A DNA stretch of 64,000 bases, taken from positions 9,493,799-9,557,798 of the forward strand of contig NC_044930.1 in the NCBI RefSeq assembly GCF_003576645.1, in the 5' to 3' direction. Below the pieces are notes generated by a model. The model was not told the DNA's origin. It made no database searches and was given only the letters and a program-made list of their open reading frames with translations. Position 1 is the first letter of the stretch. Each line of letters starts with the position of its first letter. A program made the position numbers and the translations under genes. This DNA comes from Ipomoea triloba (taxonomy: Eukaryota > Streptophyta > Magnoliopsida > Solanales > Convolvulaceae). Of the stretch, positions 57,743-64,000 are shown in pieces.

Positions 57743-58372
57743 TAGACCGCAGTCCACAATAGATTATGGACTATGCATGCATCAAAACGACGTCGTTTTG
57801 ATTAATGAAAACAAACGGCTGAAACGGCATCCGTTCCGCGTCGTTCACTTTCAGTTTATATACATTGCAATTACATTTCAATACAACTGCAGTTACCTTT
57901 CAACACAACTGTAGTTCCTTTTCGATATAACTACAGTTTCATTTGACATTATACACTCAAATATGTAAAACTGTTATTCAGTTTCCTTTCAACACAACTA
58001 TAGTTTCTTTTATAATACATTGCGGTTTCATTTCAACACAACTACAACATCATTTCGATATAACTACAGTTTCATTAGACAATATAAACTCAAAAATGTG
58101 AAACTGTTATTCAATATCAGTTTATATACACTGCAGTTTCCTTTCAACACAACAACAATTTCATTTCGATATAACTACAGTTTCATTTGATAATATAAAA
58201 ACAAAATGTGAGACAGTATCTTTTGAGATGAACTGTAGTATTCTTTACAGAGCTCCGTTACGACTTACGATAACCGTATCATCTACTTAATGAAACGGGC
58301 GCGGCGTCGTTTTGTGACCATGGTCCAATATGCTTTGTGGACCATGGTCCACTGTATAACGACTGTATTTTT
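57743..58372. mobile_element. MITE of the CCATGGTC family with internal tandem repeats
   Basis: Left GTCCACAAT...GACTATGC and right GGTCCAATATGC...GTGGACCATGG are imperfect inverses; AAACGACGTCGTTTTG and GCGTCGTTTTG mark the sub-ends. The middle holds two to three units of about 140 bp with TTTCGATATAACTACAGTTT. Confidence 0.65.
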
Positions 58373-58848
58373 GAACCTTTAACCTCAAACTTAAGTGGTG
58401 GGAGTTTTGATTTTTTGTTTGATTTTTTAAGGTTTGATTAGGGTTCGGTTCTGAAAAAATGAAATCATTTGGTTTTTATTTTTAGTTTGGTTCACTTTGA
58501 AAGAGTTTGGTTTCAACTCGGATTTGGTTTGGTTCGGTTCGACTCGGGTAACAGTTTGGTTTAAGAACCCTAAACATTTTGATCTCTAGTTCTCTTGAAC
58601 ACCAAACTATTTATTTATTTTCAATAATTTTTTTTATGTAGCACAAGGTTTCCATCGCCGAACACAGTGACTAATCTCTTCGTTGAATTATATGCACCTC
58701 TAAAGCTGCTCCATACCCAAGGCCAAGGATCGAAGCATTGACATTTGGTTAAGGGTGAATGACTCCCTTCACTCAACTATACCCTACAGGTTACAACAAG
58801 TCAACAATGCATATTTTAAATTTCTCAATCTAATAACATAAGTCCAAA
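58373..58848. other. Spacer with unrecognised repeats
   Basis: G/T-rich TTTGGTTTGGTTCGGTTCG run at 58520-58545 and sequence that may be SINE-derived near 58680-58760. No coding evidence. Confidence 0.4.
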
Positions 58849-59040
58849 CTAAGAACAAAGAACAATTGTGAAATTTTCCCATGAGCACAAATAGGTGCAT
58901 GGTTGTGGTTTAAACCAAGGCTCGCCACAAAACTTACAATGTCTCTCATTCATATTAGACTTATAGTACAACATACAACTATTAACACAACAATTAATCC
59001 TTTTATGATCAAGCCCAAGCTTTGAATTGAAATCAACTTC
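58849..59040 (-). pseudogene. CACTA transposase (TNP2-like) relic
   Basis: Minus strand reads SKLGLDHKRINCCVNSCMLY followed by MNERHCKFCGEPWFKPQ, the Cys-rich start of the TNP2/Transposase_21 domain of En/Spm elements. It is cut off after about 60 codons and bordered on the other side by the gypsy LTR at 59142. Frameshifts upstream. Not functional. Confidence 0.65.
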
Positions 59041-59141
59041 TCTAAATCATAATACCTAAATGGTACACGATTATCTAGACCCATTATATGATTATTATGC
59101 TCAAATATTTGATCCATTGCTGGCTGCGGAATGTGATGTAG

Positions 59142-60115
59142 TGTGTAGGGTGATAGTGAAAATGGGTGTAATGTCGTTCCGCAAGGGATTGAGACTATGA
59201 CGCGTACTTGAGTGGTTACCTATACTCTAGACACCAAGTTAAGGTATTGGAAACCATAAGGATCCAAGCAAATTATTTCGGTTTAAGGTATTGAACAACT
59301 AAGATATTTTTGGTGATTTTAGATACAAGGGAAAACAAGCTTAGATTAATTCTAGAGATATCAAAGGGAAAAGTTGGGTTAAATTTGGAGTACTATTGCT
59401 CTATTGATGCTTAAACACTTAAGGTTCGGGGAAAAATAATTTACCTAGGGTCTTAAGGCAAGCACAAATAAATTCTAGTCATAACAAAGATTATAATAAG
59501 GAATGCCCCACTTCCGTGGTGTATCAACCCAAGTTCTTGAAGAACAAAGCTATTTAAGCCCCAATCAACCCCTATTTCCATAGAAGGGAATATGGGTTTG
59601 AGATTGGGAAGGCTCAAGTCTTCCATCCAATTCCCATTGAGATGAAAAACTTTCCAAACACAAACAACAATTACTACGTATCAACTATTGCAAGATAGAT
59701 TAAATGGCCAACTCAAACTCAAGAACCCTAAGTGGGTTTGTTGATCCCCTTTAAGCAATAATTACATTCTTAGCATCAATAGGAGCAATAACACCCTAAT
59801 CTAACCCAAATAAGAAACTACTCACTCATTTAGAATATAAACATAGCAAATCTAAGTAAGGAAATCATAAAATGAGCAATAAATGTAAAGAAGAAAGAGA
59901 TGAAAAATAAACCACTTTGCTATTGAATGAAAGGAAGAAGTTGGTGAAATCCACTTCAAATCTTCAATACAAAGCTCCAACGTATGTAAGTAATTAATGT
60001 AATTCTAAGCTAGACTAAGCTATTTTGATCTATGGAAATGAGAGAAAACTATAGTTTAAGCTATCTAGGGTTCGAACTTGGACAAACATTGCAGAAAAAA
60101 TGCTTTAAATATTGT
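59142..60115 (-). mobile_element. Gypsy LTR fragment, minus strand
   Basis: Diverged relative of 3660-5329 on the minus strand (CCATAGAAGGGAA, GGAATGCCCCACTTCCGTGG). The end with GCTACACA-like CTACACA is at 59142; the other end is lost at the TA tract. Confidence 0.65.
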
Positions 60116-60184
60116 GCAGAGCATGTTGGCATACGGATATAATTTCATCATATTTCTCACTTAAGGCAATTGTTTCACATGATC

Positions 60185-60186
<2 letters not shown>

Positions 60187-60255
<69 letters not shown>
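60187..60255. repeat. (TA)n microsatellite
   Basis: Pure TA tract; the nearby open frame rich in Tyr-Ile is an artefact. Confidence 0.95.
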
Positions 60256-60257
<2 letters not shown>

Positions 60258-60580
60258 GCAATCTTGTGAGAAATGCTATTTGCCATGTGAAAGATGGGTT
60301 TAATCTCAGTCATTGATCGAGTCAAAATCAACAGCCCAGATTGAAGAAAACTTTAAAAAAAAAAACGCGGTGGTATTATGATAATTTTGCATAAGTTCAA
60401 AACTTAAGGTGCGTAGTTTTATAGTTTAAGGTGCGCATGTTTACTGCTTAAGGTGCGTCACTTTTTAAGTTTAAGATGCATCAGTTTAAACTTAAGGTGC
60501 ATTATTTTATAGCTTAAGGTGCGTAATTTTATATCTTAAGATGCATCGGTCTGAGCTAGTTGATCATTTGCATGGATGTT
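60256..60580. mobile_element. TA-bounded element with CTTAAGGTGCGT array
   Basis: Starts CCGCAATCTTGTGAGAAATG right after (TA)n, like 36192. Carries about seven degenerate copies of CTTAAGGTGCGTA, the inverse of the array at 31758-32045. Confidence 0.6.
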
Positions 60581-60714
60581 GACTAATAGTATTTGACATG
60601 TGAAATAAGAATGCAAAAAAGAGGCATGTGTAGTATTTAACTATCATATATGATATATCCTTACTTCCAAATGTGCCGATCGAAGAAGACTTCTACAATT
60701 TAAGATATTATGCA

Positions 60715-61030
60715 AATTGAATAATTTAATTAATGCTATGCGCAGCTTACGCGCTATAGCACTATAACTACCGACTAAAGAAAATTACTATATAGACATT
60801 TCAGAGAGCTTCGATGCATGTGAAGGGTAAGCAGGCTCCAAGTCTCCAACAACCGGTTAACAAGGAAAACATTAAAAGAAAAAAAAATGAGTTGCCAAAA
60901 ATCAATTATTTCTGTTTAAAGAATTGAAATAAAAATAGCTTATGAATAGGCATTTAAAAATATTATTTTGTATAAGATAAATTTGTATTCTTAGAAAATG
61001 GAAATTTTGAAAGACTTTGTACCCGTCTTT
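60715..61030. repeat. Block B, copy III
   Basis: Matches 7745-8350 and 35075-35905; the MITEs present in copy II are absent here. Confidence 0.8.
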
Positions 61031-62055
61031 ATCTAGAAAGATCAAAGGATCATAAGCAATTTTTATGTGTTAAAAGTGCAAGTTGCAAGTGCAATTGTGC
61101 AAGTAAAATCACTTAAAAGTCTAACATTTTACATTATAGAGTGCAAGTAATTAATTTAATTTACCTTTCATATTGGTGAGCCTAATGATATCGTTAGGTG
61201 TACTTAATATTATTATTCGGGTGTACTTTATATTGTTGTACTATGTAAAGTCGTTACTTGCACTTTTAATATATTTTACTTTCATTATTGTTGCTTTTAA
61301 ATTGGTGCAACTAATGATAAACATTATGTGCACTTAATATAGTTACATCTTATGAAGTTGTTAATTACACTTTTAATATATTTTACTTACAACTGAGTAT
61401 CTTGTGGTTTGATGGCATCGCTCTTCTTACTTTTCAAGGTTAGAACACTAGTGTGCTAAAAAAACATTGTGAATATCCTATCCATTATAATGGTGGTGAT
61501 GAAAAAAATAAGTAAATAGAAGTTGTGTATACTTTTTTTTGAAAAATTAGAAAAGTGTGTTTTTCAAATCCTTTCTTAAGTATGGAAATTGTAAATGTAC
61601 CATGGTAAAAATACAAGCTACTTTCTGATTTTTATTTTCTATTTTCTATTTTTAAGAAAAAAAATAAAATTCAATATAATTATTACTAAATTATGCACCT
61701 AACATTTTCTTATACACAACATTCTTTGTCTATTCAGCCTTAAAACATACTCTCCGTATGCACACTTAAATTTTCTTTGCTTTTGATGTGTTGATTAGTC
61801 CTTGGCATCCTAAACTTATCATGGGTTTTTTCTTTATTTTTGTTAGAATTTTGGTGATATGGAAGATAGAGTGTAGGAGATTAGGAGGGAGAGGGTTAAG
61901 GAACTCATACAAATTCAACTTTTTTCATACATTTTTGAGTTCTTACAAATAAAAAATAAAAATAAAAATAAAAAAATGCATCATGCGAGTTGTGCATACT
62001 AGCAATGCTCAGCTGGCGCACGTAGTACATGTGCTAGCTGGCTTTTTTTTTTTTT
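61031..62055. repeat. Block C, copy III
   Basis: Matches 36235-37487, without the TA-bounded element end of copy II. Non-coding. Confidence 0.8.
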
Positions 62056-62635
62056 TTTTTTTGTGGCAATTTGAAAATTTACCTAAGTTGTCATAATACA
62101 TTATATTATTGCAGTTGCCGAAAAAAGAGCTGTGAAGGAAGACTCATGAGGCATGGACCATGGTCCACATAGGTGTGTGGATCAAAAATAAAAGGTACAT
62201 TATTTTTATACTGAAGGTACATTATTTTTGTACTGTAGGTACATTATTTGATAGTATGTATTAAATAATGTAACTTCAGTAAAAAAAAATAATATACCCT
62301 AAAATAATGTACCTACAGCACAAAAATAATTTACTTTCAGTACAAAAATAATGTACTTTTTATTTTTGGTCTACACAGCTGTGTGGACGATGGTCCATGC
62401 AATAATGATTGGACTCATGAAAGGTAGGCTTCATGCATGTCTCTAACAACCAAAATATTATTGTATATTAGCAACAAATTAAAGTACATACACCATAAAA
62501 TTAGCTAAGTACAGTAGCTGCATGCCAAGGTAGGATGATTTAGGAAAACGTTAAAATGACCAGATAAAAAAATTGAGCAATTTCTATAACTTAAAAATGA
62601 ATTATTTGAGCTACTACTCTACTGGCGTGTTTGAT
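62056..62635. repeat. Block A, copy III
   Basis: Matches 57-670 and 37488-37680; interrupted by the MITE at 62150-62411. Confidence 0.8.
62150..62411. mobile_element. Mutator-size MITE, 9-bp TSD GACTCATGA
   Basis: Ends GCATGGACCATGGTCCAC and GTGGACGATGGTCCATGC are inverses. GACTCATGA at 62141-62149 is repeated at 62412-62420. The unoccupied state is GACTCATGAGTCATGA in block A copy 0 (near 152). The interior has GTACATTATTTTT repeats. Confidence 0.9.
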
Positions 62636-63235
62636 TCATGGAATAGGTCAGAAATGAAATACTATTCTCGGAAATAGGCTTATTTCATCGTTTGTCTTGT
62701 TCTTTAATTTTATTCATGGAAATAGCATTCTCGGGAATGAGCTATTCCCTTGCAAGGGGAAAAGCCATTCCTAAGGGTCCCTGATATTAGCTATTCCGAA
62801 ATATTTGGGAATGGCTTTTGTACTATAATACCGAAAATACCATTTTAATTATAACCTTATGTATAATATTTATTTAAATATATTTATTTATATATAAAAA
62901 TGTAATTAATTAAATATATGCATTTATATAATACATTATATTTGTAGAAGTATATGACAAAATGGATCTTGTTTTGGAATTTATTATACATTATTAATAA
63001 TATTTGTATTGAAATTTATGTTATTCCTCTTTGGAATGTTAATAAATGTTCTTTAATTTTTTTTATTATTTATATGCATATTTTGTTTCATAATAATAAT
63101 AATAATCTTATTATTATTATTATTATTATTATTATGTCTTTTAAATATATATTCCGTTTCTACTCCATAAATCAACCATACCAAATATGGAACAATATTT
63201 TTAAAGTCTATTCCTTCAACCCTGTGCAACTATAA
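62627..63235. mobile_element. MITE-like element, GTGTTTGATTCATGGAATAGG end
   Basis: The left end GCGTGTTTGATTCATGGAAT and repeated GAATAG/CTATTCC motifs are typical of a plant MITE; the right boundary near CTATTCCTTCAACC is uncertain. Contains a (TTA)n/(AAT)n run at 63091-63134. Confidence 0.45.
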
Positions 63236-63532
63236 ATAGTTTGTGCGTACGTGTATGCCTTTGGTGTTCAAAATAGCAGTAAAGCCTGTACATATACATA
63301 TTTATAGACAGCGTGTGCAACCATAATTCCTATAAAATTTAAACAAGGACAGCTTTCTCGACAGCATAACACAAGATCCAAATGTGCATTAAACAGAAAG
63401 GGACTAAAAGCACACAACCAATAAATTGTAAAAATTTAGTTTAAAAGCAACAACATTGAATAGTACTGAGCACTAAAATTCAACACACAAGAATGTAAGC
63501 CAAAAGATTACGAAACCAAAAGCACGATGTAA
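63236..63532. other. Spacer, no feature seen
   Basis: No recognised motif or frame. Confidence 0.4.
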
Positions 63533-63760
63533 TTAAACAACAGTGGATGCATATTGGGTCGCATCATTCAGAATCATCATGTGGTGGGAGTTAATATGTG
63601 TCAATAGAAACTCCATCATGAAATACATCCTAAATGCATGCAAAGACTTCAAATCCCCCTTTTGTATCCCATAATCCCACCTCGGTTGACCAACATACGT
63701 CTCCATGTGTCGCATCACAAAGACCTCACAATCAACTTTATTTTTTTGTGTCACACCAAG
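63533..63760 (-). pseudogene. Ulp1-like cysteine protease (peptidase C48) C-terminal fragment
   Basis: Minus strand reads NKVDCEVFVMRHMETYVG, the segment around the catalytic Cys of Ulp1/SENP-type peptidases (usual form DCGVF...RHME), then WDYGIQKGDLKSLHAFRMYF and a stop at 63533. The Gly after Cys is Glu here, and the His/Asp part of the domain is not readable upstream, where frames break. Such fragments are common inside MULE and CACTA elements that captured Ulp1 domains, so a transposon origin is likely. Confidence 0.65.
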
Positions 63761-63916
63761 ACATATGAAGCCGGCGTGAAACCATCGCCATTAACGTTAA
63801 TGTCCAACCACTCACCCCTCACACTCATTGTCTTGCCTACTAGGACCTTCCCATGGGTACTCTCCATGGTTTTATGACTTTGGGGTAGTCAAATGTAGGG
63901 CAACTCTACCTGTTAG

Positions 63917-64000
63917 AATAGCGAGAATATAGGAAAAATGTAGGAAAGATATATGGAGAGAATATAGGTATTGTATTGCTCAGAATTGTTTTTCCCTTCT
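63917..64000 (+). mobile_element. Possible LTR start, cut by window end
   Basis: TGTTAGAATAGCGAGAATAT opens a stretch resembling a copia LTR start; the rest lies outside the window. Confidence 0.3.

Overview
This is AT-rich plant nuclear DNA. It holds DUF247 genes with the family's short-exon plus long-exon layout, Ty1/copia and Ty3/gypsy LTRs, a tRNA-primed retroelement, many MITEs with clean target-site duplications, SINEs, Helitron-type ends and about twenty (TA)n tracts. A dicot is likely. Convolvulaceae (Ipomoea-like) is my impression only and is not proven by anything here.

The backbone is an array of segmental duplications. Blocks called here F, B, C, A, E and D recur in the same orientation: A at 57-670; F-B-E-D at 6061-17490; F-B-C-A-E-D at 34271-56262; and B-C-A at 60715-62635, where the window ends before another E and D. 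Each D block (10195-17490 and 49810-56262) carries one plus-strand gene of the DUF247 family (14735-17473 and 53899-56244). It also carries a strongly conserved TATA box and leader about 4 kb upstream. The downstream gene is intact. The upstream copy has lost the ancestral start context but regains the frame through indels that sum to +9.

Between the blocks lie layers of mobile DNA. 1282-5330: a MITE, a gypsy 3' end with PPT and LTR, then an unrecognised terminal exon. 6452-7719: a foldback and a Tourist-like MITE. 8981-10158: an element bounded by TA repeats. 17771-26240: a GC-rich foldback, a hAT MITE, LTR fragments and a young gag-only element (20919-24983) with two 795-bp LTRs. 26242-32766: an integrase relic, a 9-bp-TSD MITE, another gypsy LTR, a three-level nest (MITE, SINE, solo LTR), a minisatellite region and a CACTA end. 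38962-44575: a hAT element, a captured exon, an RPA-like gene fragment split by a copia solo LTR. 44773-49520: a probable non-autonomous Helitron. 57201-60580: MITEs, a CACTA transposase relic, a gypsy LTR and a TA-bounded element. 62627-64000: a MITE and an Ulp1-like protease fragment.

The only genes that look functional are the two DUF247 genes. Because the D blocks are paralogous, each insertion in one can be checked against an empty site in the other, which gives an internal record of transposition after the duplication. No rRNA, tRNA gene, CRISPR or organellar sequence was seen.
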